From Pseudothioclava nitratireducens (lineage in GTDB: Bacteria; Pseudomonadota; Alphaproteobacteria; Rhodobacterales; Rhodobacteraceae): DNA of 64,000 bases. The notes below the pieces were generated by a model. It was not told the DNA's origin. It did no database searches and worked only from the letters and a program-made list of their open reading frames with translations. Both the position numbers and the translations under genes were made by a program. Where the stretch lies: assembly GCF_029210495.1 (NCBI RefSeq), contig NZ_JARGDK010000012.1:1-64000 (forward strand), read 5' to 3'. This document shows positions 53,404-61,485 of this stretch, in pieces. Numbering within the stretch: position 1 is the first letter of the stretch; each line of letters starts with the position of its first letter.

Positions 53404-54708
53404 TTACCCCGCCGCCTTCGCCTCGGCGCGCGGATAAAGCCGCCCCATCACCACCCCCCGTGTGGCGTTCAGCACCATCAGCGCCGCCCACAGCCCGTGA
53501 TTGCCCAAGACCGGCACAAACACCAACAACGCCAGCACATAGACCGCGACCGAGAGGATCATCGCATTGCGCATCTCGCGCGTGAGCGTCGCTCCGATGA
53601 AAATACCGTCGAGCATCCAGCTGGCGATCCCGATCAGGGGCGCGATGATCATCCACGGGAGGTAATGCCGGGCGCTCTCACGGACCGGCTCGGCCGTGGT
53701 CATCAGGTCGATGATCCAAGGCTCGCCGATGAAGAAACCGAGCCCCAAGAGGATCGCCCCGCCCAGCCCCCATTGCGAGGTCATGATGGAAGCGCGCCGC
53801 AGCCCGCGCAGGGATTTTGCCCCCACTGCCTGCCCGACAAGACTCTCGGCCGCGAAGGCAAACCCGTCGAGCGCGAAGGCCGTGATCGACAGGAATTGCA
53901 GCAAAACCTGATTGGCGGCGAGCTGCACATCGCCCTGCCCCGCACCGAGGAACAGAAAGCTCGTGAAACTCGCCTGCAAGAGCACCGAGCGGATCATGAT
54001 ATCACCATTGACCCGCGCCATGGTGGCCAGCCGCACCCGGTCAAAGATAGAGCGCGCCCGCCATAGCCCATCCGCAAAGGCCGCCCGCGCCAGCCAAAGC
54101 GCCAGCGCCACGCCCGACAGCTCGGCAATCAGCGTGGCCACCGCGACACCCTGCACGCCCCAGCCGAGGCCCAGCACGAAGAGCAGGTCGAGCGCGACGT
54201 TCAGCCCGTTCATGCACAGTTGCACCGCCAGGACCGCCCGCGTGCGCTCCAGCGCGATAAGCCAGCCGGTCAGCGCATAGAGCGCAATCGTCGCGGGCGC
54301 GCCCCAGATCCGGATCGTCAGGTAATCGCGGGTCAGCGCCTCGACCTCGGGACTTGCGGGCGAGAGCCAGAAGGCGGCGGCAAAAAGCGGCAGTTGCAGC
54401 ACGATCAGGGCCAGCCCCGCCGCCCCCGCGATGATCAGCGCCCGCATCAGGCCAGCGGAGACCTCGGTCGCGTCGCCCGTCCCATGCGCCTGCGCGACAA
54501 GCCCGGTCGTGCCCATCCGCAGGAACCCGAAAATCCAGTAAAGCGAGGCGAGGATCACCGCCCCCATGCCGACCGCGCCGATCGGGGCGGCCTCGCCCAA
54601 CTGCCCGACCACGCCCGTATCCACCGCGCCAAGGATCGGCACGGTGGCATTGGAAATCACGATAGGCGCCGCGATCCGCAGCACCCGCGCATGGGTGATC
54701 TCAGCCAT
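53404..54708 (-). CDS. MATE family efflux transporter (DinF-type)
   Basis: 434 residues with 12 predicted membrane helices in two homologous halves (for example AAPIVISNATVPILGAVDTG at the start and AADQ-like LAANQVLLQFLSITAFALDGFAFA in the second half). MATE proteins export drugs or cationic metabolites using H+ or Na+. Stop is in a repeat/terminator; ATG overlaps the thioesterase gene by eight bases. Confidence 0.9.
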   Translation of the reverse strand: MAEITHARVLRIAAPIVISNATVPILGAVDTGVVGQLGEAAPIGAVGMGAVILASLYWIFGFLRMGTTGLVAQAHGTGDATEVSAGLMRALIIAGAAGLALIVLQLPLFAAAFWLSPASPEVEALTRDYLTIRIWGAPATIALYALTGWLIALERTRAVLAVQLCMNGLNVALDLLFVLGLGWGVQGVAVATLIAELSGVALALWLARAAFADGLWRARSIFDRVRLATMARVNGDIMIRSVLLQASFTSFLFLGAGQGDVQLAANQVLLQFLSITAFALDGFAFAAESLVGQAVGAKSLRGLRRASIMTSQWGLGGAILLGLGFFIGEPWIIDLMTTAEPVRESARHYLPWMIIAPLIGIASWMLDGIFIGATLTREMRNAMILSVAVYVLALLVFVPVLGNHGLWAALMVLNATRGVVMGRLYPRAEAKAAG

Positions 54709-55216
54709 TCTGCGCAGGATCGGGCATCAGGAAATGCCCGGTCGCCTGCGCAAACAGACGCGAGCGATTATCCTGCCACGCCTCGACATGCACGCTCGCA
54801 TAGCGCCGCCCCGAGCGGTTCACCCGCGCCCGCGCATAGGCATCGCGCGGCAGGCCGGAGCGCAGATAATCGACGGTGAAGTCAATCGTCTTGGGCAGCC
54901 GCGGAAGATGCATCGGATCGAGGGAGGCCGCGTCGATCCGGCCTGCTTCAAGGTCCTCCCAAAGATAGGACCAGCTCAATTCGATGATCGCAGTCACCTC
55001 AAGGAACGCCGCCGTCACCCCGCCATGGAGCGCGGGCAGCATCGGGTTGCCGATCAGCTTGTCGTCAAAGGGCAGAACGGCCGTCAGCTCATCGCCCCGA
55101 CGCTCGAAAGTGATGCCGAGGAACTGGATATAGGGCACGCCCGAGACCAGCGCCCGCAGCGCCCCGTCGCGCCGTTGCTTGATGAGTTGAACGGGTTCGG
55201 GCTTGGGCCGGGTCAT
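54701..55216 (-). CDS. PaaI-like hotdog-fold thioesterase
   Basis: 171 residues. Hotdog fold with NPMLPALHGGVTAAFLEVTA, the motif HGG(V) of PaaI-like thioesterases, and FTVDYLRSGLPRDAYARARV. It hydrolyses acyl-CoAs; substrate unknown. Four-base overlap with the next thioesterase gene. Confidence 0.84.
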   Translation of the reverse strand: MTRPKPEPVQLIKQRRDGALRALVSGVPYIQFLGITFERRGDELTAVLPFDDKLIGNPMLPALHGGVTAAFLEVTAIIELSWSYLWEDLEAGRIDAASLDPMHLPRLPKTIDFTVDYLRSGLPRDAYARARVNRSGRRYASVHVEAWQDNRSRLFAQATGHFLMPDPAQNG

Positions 55217-55677
55217 GCCGCGCCCCCTTTCTTCATGCGTTCGACGGTAAAAGCCCCGGTCGCGGAGGCCACCGGAATGCCCGTTTCTTCGTCATGGGCG
55301 CTCGCGCGCACGAAGGCGACACTGCGGGTGATGTGAAAGCACTCCGCCCGCGCGGTAATCCGCTGCCCGGGGGTCGCCGCGCGCATATAGTCAATCCGCA
55401 GATCGATGGTCGCGGTGCCGGCGGGCGCTTCGGGATGGCTCATGACGGCGGCGCCGCAGCAGGTATCCATCAGCGCCGAAACCGCGCCGCCATGGATGAC
55501 CCCGGTGCGCGGATCGCCCACCAGCCGCAGATCGTAGGGCATCGAAAGCACCGCAGCCCCGCCGCCGATCGACTCGACCTTCATGCCCAGCGCGTGGCTA
55601 TGCGGGATCGCCTCGATGAACTGGCGGGCAAGCCGGAGCTTGTCCGCATCCGGTGCGTTTGCATCAGGGTCGGTCAT
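55213..55677 (-). CDS. PaaI-like hotdog-fold thioesterase
   Basis: About 154 residues from the ATG at 55677 (AGGAG ten bases upstream; an ATG at 55686 is too near it). GVIHGGAVSALMDTCCGAAV is the catalytic helix region and IDLRIDYMRAATPGQRITARA the following strands. Shares architecture with its neighbour. Together they could serve acyl-CoA degradation at 55852-63687, but they read away from it. Confidence 0.85.
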   Translation of the reverse strand: MTDPDANAPDADKLRLARQFIEAIPHSHALGMKVESIGGGAAVLSMPYDLRLVGDPRTGVIHGGAVSALMDTCCGAAVMSHPEAPAGTATIDLRIDYMRAATPGQRITARAECFHITRSVAFVRASAHDEETGIPVASATGAFTVERMKKGGAA

Positions 55678-55851
55678 CTGTGCCATGCTCCTGTCAATAT
55701 CGGTGCGATCATCGCAGGCCCGGCTATCCGCGCGCAAGAGAGCGCGAGCCTGCCGTTACGGAATTTTTCGCACCGCTTGCCCCGCCGTTCGGCGCATCTC
55801 TATTGAAGCCACGGCGGGGGCGCGTTAGCTTTCCCCCGCAGGGAGGCCCGA

Positions 55852-56220
55852 ATGGCGGACACACTGACGTTCAAGGAAATGTGCGCACGCTTCGACGTGA
55901 CGCCGCGCACCTTGCGGTATTATGAGTATATCGAACTGCTTTCCCCCCAGAAGGAAGGCCGTGCGCGCTTTTACGGCCCGCGAGAGGTCGCCCGGATGAC
56001 GTTGATCCTGCGCGGGCGGCGCTTTGGCTTCTCGCTTGAGGAACTCCGCCAATGGCTGCTGATCTACGACCAGAAAGGCACTGACGAGCAGAACCGGGTC
56101 TGGGTCGAACTCGCTGACCGCCAGTTGGGCGTGCTCGAAAAGCAGCGTGACGAATTGAGCGTCACCATCGACGACCTGCGCCAATTGCGCAATGAGGTCG
56201 CAAAAAGCGTGGGCGACTGA
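55852..56220 (+). CDS. MerR family transcriptional regulator
   Basis: 122 residues. Winged HTH: LTFKEMCARFDVTPRTLRYYEYIELL, with a C-terminal coiled coil. It is close in layout to the MerR gene at 56451 and is a paralogue. No metal-binding cysteines, so it is acyl-CoA or small-molecule responsive. Divergent from the thioesterase gene. Confidence 0.86.
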   Translation: MADTLTFKEMCARFDVTPRTLRYYEYIELLSPQKEGRARFYGPREVARMTLILRGRRFGFSLEELRQWLLIYDQKGTDEQNRVWVELADRQLGVLEKQRDELSVTIDDLRQLRNEVAKSVGD

Positions 56221-56300
56221 CCGCGCTTTCTGGGCGAATCCGGGCGGATCAGCGCCACCAGAGCCGCTCCGCCGAGCCGCTTTCTGTGAAAGAAAATTGC

Positions 56301-56375
56301 TTTACCTCTAGGTCAATTTTGTCTGACATTACGTCAGTCCGATTGTGACGCCACGTTACAGTGACGTTCACGTCA
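56301..56375 (+). promoter_or_regulatory. array of MerR (LiuR-like) operator candidates
   Basis: Four similar sites stand upstream of 56451: TTTACCTCTAGGTCAA (56301-56316), TGACATTACGTCA (56324-56336), TGACGCCACGTTA (56346-56358) and TGACGTTCACGTCA (56362-56375). They resemble the TTTACGTnnACGTCAA-type site reported for LiuR from comparative genomics; the last is a near-perfect palindrome. They would control the MerR/acyl-CoA dehydrogenase operon. Confidence 0.55.
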
Positions 56376-56450
56376 ACTTCGCTTGTAATGTAGGTGCAGA
56401 TTGTCGATCTGCCCCCTGCATTACGCAAGGACATGCAAAGGGCAGAGAGA

Positions 56451-56849
56451 ATGAGTGAAGAAGTGATGACGATCCGCGAGATGTGCGACGCGTTCGACGT
56501 GACGCCCCGCACGCTGCGGTTTTACGAGTCGAAGGAATTGCTGTTCCCGATCCGTGAGGGGCAGAAGCGGTTGTTTACCCGGCGCGACCGGGCCCGGTTG
56601 AAACTGATCCTGCGCGGCAAGCGTTTCGGTTTCAGTCTGGAGGACATTCGCCAGCTGCTGGACCTCTACGCGATGGGCGATCAGCAGAAAACGCAACTGG
56701 CCGAGACGCTGAAACTGGCGCGTCAACGCCATCAGGAAATGATCGCGCAGCGCGATGAGCTTGGACAGGCCATCGTCGAGCTGGGCGAGCAGATCGAACT
56801 GGTCGAGCGGGAGCTGAGCGGGTCCGACCCGGAAACTTCCGCCGCCTGA
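56451..56849 (+). CDS. MerR family regulator of the acyl-CoA dehydrogenase operon (LiuR-like)
   Basis: 132 residues. HTH MTIREMCDAFDVTPRTLRFYESKELL plus coiled-coil C-terminus. MerR regulators in this position control fatty or branched-chain acyl-CoA catabolism. ATG at 56451 follows GGGCAGAGAGA. The first gene of an operon with the acyl-CoA dehydrogenase 18 bases later. Confidence 0.88.
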   Translation: MSEEVMTIREMCDAFDVTPRTLRFYESKELLFPIREGQKRLFTRRDRARLKLILRGKRFGFSLEDIRQLLDLYAMGDQQKTQLAETLKLARQRHQEMIAQRDELGQAIVELGEQIELVERELSGSDPETSAA

Positions 56850-56867
56850 ACCGGAAGGGAGAGAGAA

Positions 56868-58643
56868 ATGCCGCAATTCAACGCCAACACCAAGGACATG
56901 CAATTCGTTCTGCACGATGTCCTGAAAATCTCGGAATCGGGCCTGCCCGGCTACGAGGAGATGGAGCGCGACTTCACCGAGGCTGTGCTGGACGCGGCCG
57001 GCAAGGTGTCGTCCGAAGTTCTGGCCCCGCTCAACGCCTCGGGCGATGCCGAGGGTTGCGTGCTCGAAAACGGTGTGGTGCGGACGCCCAAAGGGTTCGA
57101 TGCGGCGTTCGAAGCGATGAAAGAGGGCGGCTGGACCGCGCTCGATTGCGATCCCGAATATGGCGGTCAGGGCATGCCCTATGTGCTCAACTGCGCGGTG
57201 GGCGAGATGTTTGTTTCGGCCAACATGGCCTTCAACATGTATCAGGGCCTGACGCACGGCGCCTATTCCGCGATCCATGCCCATGGCACGGATGAGCAGA
57301 AAGCCAAGTACCTGCCCAAGATGGTGTCGTGCGAATGGACCGGCACCATGAACCTGACCGAGCCGCATTGCGGCACCGATCTGGGCATGATGCGCACCAA
57401 GGCAGAGCCGCAGGACGACGGCAGCTACAAGATCACCGGCCAGAAGATCTTTATCTCGGCGGGCGAACACGATCTGGCCGACAACATCATTCACCTCGTG
57501 CTGGCCAAGGCACCGGGCGGCGGCGAAGGCACCAAGGGCATTTCGCTGTTCATCGTGCCGAAATTCCTTGTGAACGAGGATGGCTCGCTGGGCGACCGGA
57601 ACGCCGTTTCGGTCGGCAAGATCGAAGAGAAGATGGGCATTCACGCGAACTCGACCTGCGTGATGAACTATGATGGCGCAACCGGCTGGCTGCTGGGCGA
57701 TCTGCACAAGGGCATGCGCGCGATGTTCACGATGATGAACGAGGCGCGTCTGGGCGTGGGCCTGCAAGGCTACGCCGTGGCCGAGGCGGCCTATCAGAAC
57801 GCAGTCGCCTATGCCAAGGATCGCCTGCAAGGCCGCGCGGTCACCGGCGCCGAGAACCCGAACGGCCCGGCCGATCCGCTGATCGTGCACCCGGATATCC
57901 GCCGCAACCTGATGGACCAGAAAAGCTTCGTCGAGGGCGCGCGCGCCTTCACGCTTTGGGGCGCGCATCTCATCGACCGCAGCCACAAGGCCAATGACGC
58001 CGATGCCGAGGGGCTGATCTCGCTGATGACCCCGGTCATCAAGGGCTTCCTGACCGACAAGGGCTTCGACTCGGCGGTGCAGGCGCAGCAGGTCTATGGC
58101 GGCCACGGCTATATCGAGGAATGGGGCATGTCCCAATTCGTCCGCGACGCCCGGATCGCCATGATCTACGAAGGTGCGAACGGCGTGCAGGCGCTCGACC
58201 TCGTGGGCCGCAAGCTCGCGCAGGACGGTGGCAAGCACGTGATGGCCTTCTTCGAAATGATCAAGGCCGAGTGCAAGGCGCATGATGCGGACGAGCGCAT
58301 GAAACCCTTCACCGATGCGCTGAAGACCGCCTCCAAACAGCTTCAGGCGGCGGGCATGTTCTTCATGCAGAACGGGATGAAGAACCCGAACGCGGCGCTC
58401 TCGGGCAGCTACGACTTCATGCATCTGATGGGCCATGTCTGCCTTGGCCTGATGTGGACCCGGATGGCCGCGGCGGCCCATGCCGCGCTTGATGGCGGCG
58501 CGTCCGACAAAGCCTTCTACGAGGGCAAGATCGCCACTGGTCGCTATTACATGGCGCGCCAGCTTCCGGCCTGTGCGATGCACCTCGCACGGATCGAAAG
58601 CGGTGCCGACCCGGTGATGGCGCTGGCCGACGATCAGTTCTGA
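56868..58643 (+). CDS. acyl-CoA dehydrogenase (long, C-terminal-extended type)
   Basis: 591 residues. Acyl-CoA dehydrogenase with extra C-terminal domain (FadE/DmdC-like group). Landmarks: [32 protein letters not shown], the catalytic glutamate in [20 protein letters not shown] (about residue 435), and [18 protein letters not shown]. It makes the first oxidation of beta-oxidation. A methylmercaptopropionyl-CoA (DmdC) role is also possible in this group. Followed by a strong terminator. Confidence 0.92.
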   Translation: MPQFNANTKDMQFVLHDVLKISESGLPGYEEMERDFTEAVLDAAGKVSSEVLAPLNASGDAEGCVLENGVVRTPKGFDAAFEAMKEGGWTALDCDPEYGGQGMPYVLNCAVGEMFVSANMAFNMYQGLTHGAYSAIHAHGTDEQKAKYLPKMVSCEWTGTMNLTEPHCGTDLGMMRTKAEPQDDGSYKITGQKIFISAGEHDLADNIIHLVLAKAPGGGEGTKGISLFIVPKFLVNEDGSLGDRNAVSVGKIEEKMGIHANSTCVMNYDGATGWLLGDLHKGMRAMFTMMNEARLGVGLQGYAVAEAAYQNAVAYAKDRLQGRAVTGAENPNGPADPLIVHPDIRRNLMDQKSFVEGARAFTLWGAHLIDRSHKANDADAEGLISLMTPVIKGFLTDKGFDSAVQAQQVYGGHGYIEEWGMSQFVRDARIAMIYEGANGVQALDLVGRKLAQDGGKHVMAFFEMIKAECKAHDADERMKPFTDALKTASKQLQAAGMFFMQNGMKNPNAALSGSYDFMHLMGHVCLGLMWTRMAAAAHAALDGGASDKAFYEGKIATGRYYMARQLPACAMHLARIESGADPVMALADDQF

Positions 58644-58668
58644 TCCCGCCGGGATGACACAAAGATTT

Positions 58669-58701
58669 GGCGCGCGGGGCAACTCGCGCGCCTTTTCTTT
58701 T
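58669..58701 (+). terminator. intrinsic terminator after the acyl-CoA dehydrogenase gene
   Basis: GGCGCGCG-gggcaact-CGCGCGCC followed by TTTTCTTTT: an eight-base stem and T-rich tail, 25 bases after the stop. Separates the MerR/dehydrogenase pair from the small genes downstream. Confidence 0.82.
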
Positions 58702-58742
58702 CGCGCCCGTTCGGCCTAAGCTGCCCCGACAAAGGAGGCCCC

Positions 58743-58955
58743 ATGCCCAAACGCCTGCGCCTGACGCGCCGCTTTCCCGTCGCAGTCACCAATGATGCCT
58801 ATCGCCGTCTGCAAGGCTTTGCCACCGAAGCCGGGCTGACGCAGGACGAGGCGCTGACCTTCCTCTTCGAGAATTTCAACTCCGTCACCCATTCTGAAAA
58901 CCTCGGTCACCGGCTGCGCCTGTTCAAGGCGGAGCTGGAGGATCGCAAACGCTGA
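58743..58955 (+). CDS. small protein of unknown function
   Basis: 70 residues. MPKRLRLTRRFPVAVTNDAY then a helical part AYRRLQGFATEAGLTQDEAL, resembling a ribbon-helix-helix-like or basic DNA-binding fold, with no family I can name. AAAGGAGGCCCC precedes the ATG. It is followed eleven bases later by a secreted protein gene. Confidence 0.6.
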   Translation: MPKRLRLTRRFPVAVTNDAYRRLQGFATEAGLTQDEALTFLFENFNSVTHSENLGHRLRLFKAELEDRKR

Positions 58956-58966
58956 AAGCCTGACTC

Positions 58967-59497
58967 ATGCGCCCATTGCTTCCCGCCATTTTCGCCCTTG
59001 CCCTCTGCGCCGCCCCGGCCCTTGCCTTCGATGACAGCGACGCTTCAGCGGTCCGCAGCAAGGTCGCGGACTTCGAAAGCGCCGTGCGCAGCCAGAACTA
59101 TTCGGTCTTCTTCGACACGATCCCGCCGAAGATGCTCGATTTCATCGCGGAACAGGCCCAGCTTCCGCCTGCGGAGCTCAAGGCCGCGATGGGCGCGCAG
59201 ATTCAAACCGCGATGTCCTCGGTGACGATCGAGCAATTCGAGATCGACCTCGACGCGATGGAGACCGGCGACACCAGCAGCGGGCGCGGCTATGCGATAA
59301 TCCCGACGACGACCACGGTCTCGGTGCCCAATATCGGCAAGACCCGCAGCACAAATACCACGCTCGCACTGGAGGATGACGGCGCATGGTATCTGGTGCG
59401 GATGGACAATCCGCAGCAAATCGCGGTGCTGCGCTCGGTCTACCCGGATTTCGAGGGAATCGTTTTCCCGCAAGGGACGATGGAAGCGGTCCAGTGA
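58967..59497 (+). CDS. secreted protein of unknown function
   Basis: 176 residues with a Sec signal (LPAIFALALCAAPALAF) and a helical-then-beta mature part (VRSKVADFESAVRSQNYSVF, then IIPTTTTVSVPNIG). Resembles DUF-type periplasmic proteins with a cystatin/NTF2-like build, but no family is certain. Second of a two-gene unit. Confidence 0.65.
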   Translation: MRPLLPAIFALALCAAPALAFDDSDASAVRSKVADFESAVRSQNYSVFFDTIPPKMLDFIAEQAQLPPAELKAAMGAQIQTAMSSVTIEQFEIDLDAMETGDTSSGRGYAIIPTTTTVSVPNIGKTRSTNTTLALEDDGAWYLVRMDNPQQIAVLRSVYPDFEGIVFPQGTMEAVQ

Positions 59498-59524
59498 CAC
59501 GGCCCTGACGGGGCGCGACGCGAA

Positions 59525-59541
59525 GTCACGCGGTTCGTGAC
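59525..59541. repeat. inverted repeat upstream of the GST gene
   Basis: GTCACG-cggtt-CGTGAC is a perfect 6-base palindrome arm with five-base spacer, 80 bases before the GST ATG, and carries TGACGTT beside it, like the MerR sites at 56362. A possible operator. Confidence 0.35.
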
Positions 59542-59620
59542 GTTGCGGCGCATCCCGCTCCACTCCTTTACGTGCGCGTCACTTTTCCGCAATTATACGA
59601 TGATCCGGGGAGGGATCTGT

Positions 59621-60253
59621 ATGGTCGCGAAACTCTATTGCTTTGGCGAAAGCGGTAACGCCTACAAGGCGGCGCTGACGATGACGCTGGCGGGCTACGC
59701 CTGGGAGCCGGTCTTCGTCGATTTCTTTCGCGGCGAGGCCCGCAGCCCGGAATTCCTCGCGCTCAATGAGATGGGCGAAGCGCCCGTTCTTGTCGACGGC
59801 GACCGCACCATCACCCAATCGGGCGTGATCCAGCTCATGGTGGCCGAGAAGACCGGCAAGTTCATGGGCGCCCCCGAGGACCGCGACGAGGTCCTGCGCT
59901 GGCTTTTCTGGGACAACCACAAGGGCAGCTCGCAATTCGGCACCCTGCGGTTCCTGATGAATTTCCTGCCTGAGGACAAACGCCCGCAAGAAACGATCCA
60001 GTGGCTCTCGGGCCGCGTGCGGGCGGCGCTCAAGACGCTCGAGGCGCATCTGGCGGGGCGCGACTGGATGGTGGGCGATGGCCCGACGCTGGCCGACTTT
60101 GCCTGCTGCGCCTATCTCTATTACCCGGAGCCGTTCGGCTTCGCGCGTGAGGATTACCCGAATATCGGCCAATGGCTCGACCGCATCGCGGCCCTGCCCG
60201 GCTGGCAACATCCCTATGACATGATGCCCGGAAACCCATCCGACCGGGCGTGA
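59621..60253 (+). CDS. glutathione S-transferase family protein
   Basis: 210 residues. N-terminal thioredoxin-like domain (YCFGESGNAYKAALTMTLAG, then MGEAPVLVDGDRTITQSGVI) with the cis-Pro and SNAIL-like region, and a helical C-terminal domain ending in PNIGQWLDRIAALPGWQHPY. Beside beta-oxidation genes, it may act on acyl or thiol adducts. GGGGAGGG precedes the ATG at 59621. Nine bases before the thiolase gene. Confidence 0.87.
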   Translation: MVAKLYCFGESGNAYKAALTMTLAGYAWEPVFVDFFRGEARSPEFLALNEMGEAPVLVDGDRTITQSGVIQLMVAEKTGKFMGAPEDRDEVLRWLFWDNHKGSSQFGTLRFLMNFLPEDKRPQETIQWLSGRVRAALKTLEAHLAGRDWMVGDGPTLADFACCAYLYYPEPFGFAREDYPNIGQWLDRIAALPGWQHPYDMMPGNPSDRA

Positions 60254-60262
60254 GGAGGAGCA

Positions 60263-61474
60263 ATGACGGAAGCCTATATCTATGACGCGGCGCGCACGCC
60301 TCGCGGCAAGGGCCGCAAGGACGGCGCACTGCACGAGGTGACCTCGGTCGCGCTGTCGGCGCGGCTGCTGAACGCGGTCAAGGAGCGCAACGGTCTTGAG
60401 GGCCATGCGGTCGAGGACGTGATCTGGGGCAACGTGACCCAGGTCATGGAGCAAGGCGGCTGCCTTGCACGCTCGGCGGTGCTGCTCTCGGATCTCGACG
60501 AAAGCATCCCCGGCCTCGCCATCAACCGCTTCTGCGCAAGCGGCATGGAGGCGGTGAACCTCGCCGCCAACCAGGTCAAGGGCGGCGCCGGTTCGGCCTA
60601 TATCGCGGGCGGCGTCGAAATGATGGGCCGCGTGGCGATGGGCTCGGACGGCGCGGCGATCGCGGTTGACCCTTCGCTGGCGATGAAAACCTATTTCGTC
60701 CCGCAAGGCATCTCGGCCGATATCATCGCGACCGAATACGGCTTCTCGCGCGAGGATGCCGATGCGCTGGCCGTTGAATCGCAGCGCCGCGCCGCCGAAG
60801 CCTGGGCCGATAACCGTTTTGCGAAATCCATCGTGCCGGTGCTCGACCAGAACGGCGTGACCATTCTCGACCATGACGAATACATGCGCCCGGGCACCTC
60901 GATGGAGGATCTCGGCAAGCTGAAGGCCTCGTTCAAGGAAATGGGCGAAGTGATGCCCGGCTTTGACAAGGTCGCGATGCTGAAATACCCGCATCTCTCG
61001 GCGATCAATCACATCCACCATGCGGGCAACAGCTCGGGCATCGTGGACGGTGCAGCCGCCGTGCTGATCGGCAACAAGGAATTCGGCGAGGCCCACGGGC
61101 TCAAGCCGCGCGCGCGCATCCGCGCCACCGCAAAGATCGGCACCGACCCGACGATCATGCTCACCGGCCCGGTGCCGGTCACCGAGAAAATCCTCGCCGA
61201 CAGCGGCATGAAGATCGGCGATATCGACCTGTTCGAGGTGAACGAAGCCTTCGCCTCGGTCGTGCTGCGCTTCATGCAGGCCTTCGACGTGGACAGCTCC
61301 AAAGTCAACGTGAACGGCGGCTCCATCGCGATGGGCCACCCGCTGGGTGCAACCGGCGCAATCATCATCGGCACGCTGCTCGATGAACTGGAGCGGCGCG
61401 ACCTGTCGACGGGTCTGGCAACGCTCTGCATCGCGTCCGGCATGGGCGCGGCCACCATCATCGAACGCGTCTGA
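60263..61474 (+). CDS. acetyl-CoA C-acetyltransferase (3-ketoacyl-CoA thiolase)
   Basis: 403 residues. The thiolase nucleophile is in LAINRFCASGMEAVNLAAN, the other active-site motifs are FEVNEAFASVVLRF and GGSIAMGHPLGATGA, plus CIASGMGAATII. Cleaves 3-ketoacyl-CoA to acetyl-CoA and shortened acyl-CoA. GST and FadB-type genes flank it in one operon. Confidence 0.93.
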   Translation: MTEAYIYDAARTPRGKGRKDGALHEVTSVALSARLLNAVKERNGLEGHAVEDVIWGNVTQVMEQGGCLARSAVLLSDLDESIPGLAINRFCASGMEAVNLAANQVKGGAGSAYIAGGVEMMGRVAMGSDGAAIAVDPSLAMKTYFVPQGISADIIATEYGFSREDADALAVESQRRAAEAWADNRFAKSIVPVLDQNGVTILDHDEYMRPGTSMEDLGKLKASFKEMGEVMPGFDKVAMLKYPHLSAINHIHHAGNSSGIVDGAAAVLIGNKEFGEAHGLKPRARIRATAKIGTDPTIMLTGPVPVTEKILADSGMKIGDIDLFEVNEAFASVVLRFMQAFDVDSSKVNVNGGSIAMGHPLGATGAIIIGTLLDELERRDLSTGLATLCIASGMGAATIIERV

Positions 61475-61485
61475 GGGAGAGAGAC

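Noticed and set aside
56421-58682. Minus-strand 753-codon open frame opposite the acyl-CoA dehydrogenase
   Set aside because: It is His/Arg-rich with no family motif and mirrors a clear acyl-CoA dehydrogenase; long antisense frames are common in GC-rich coding DNA.
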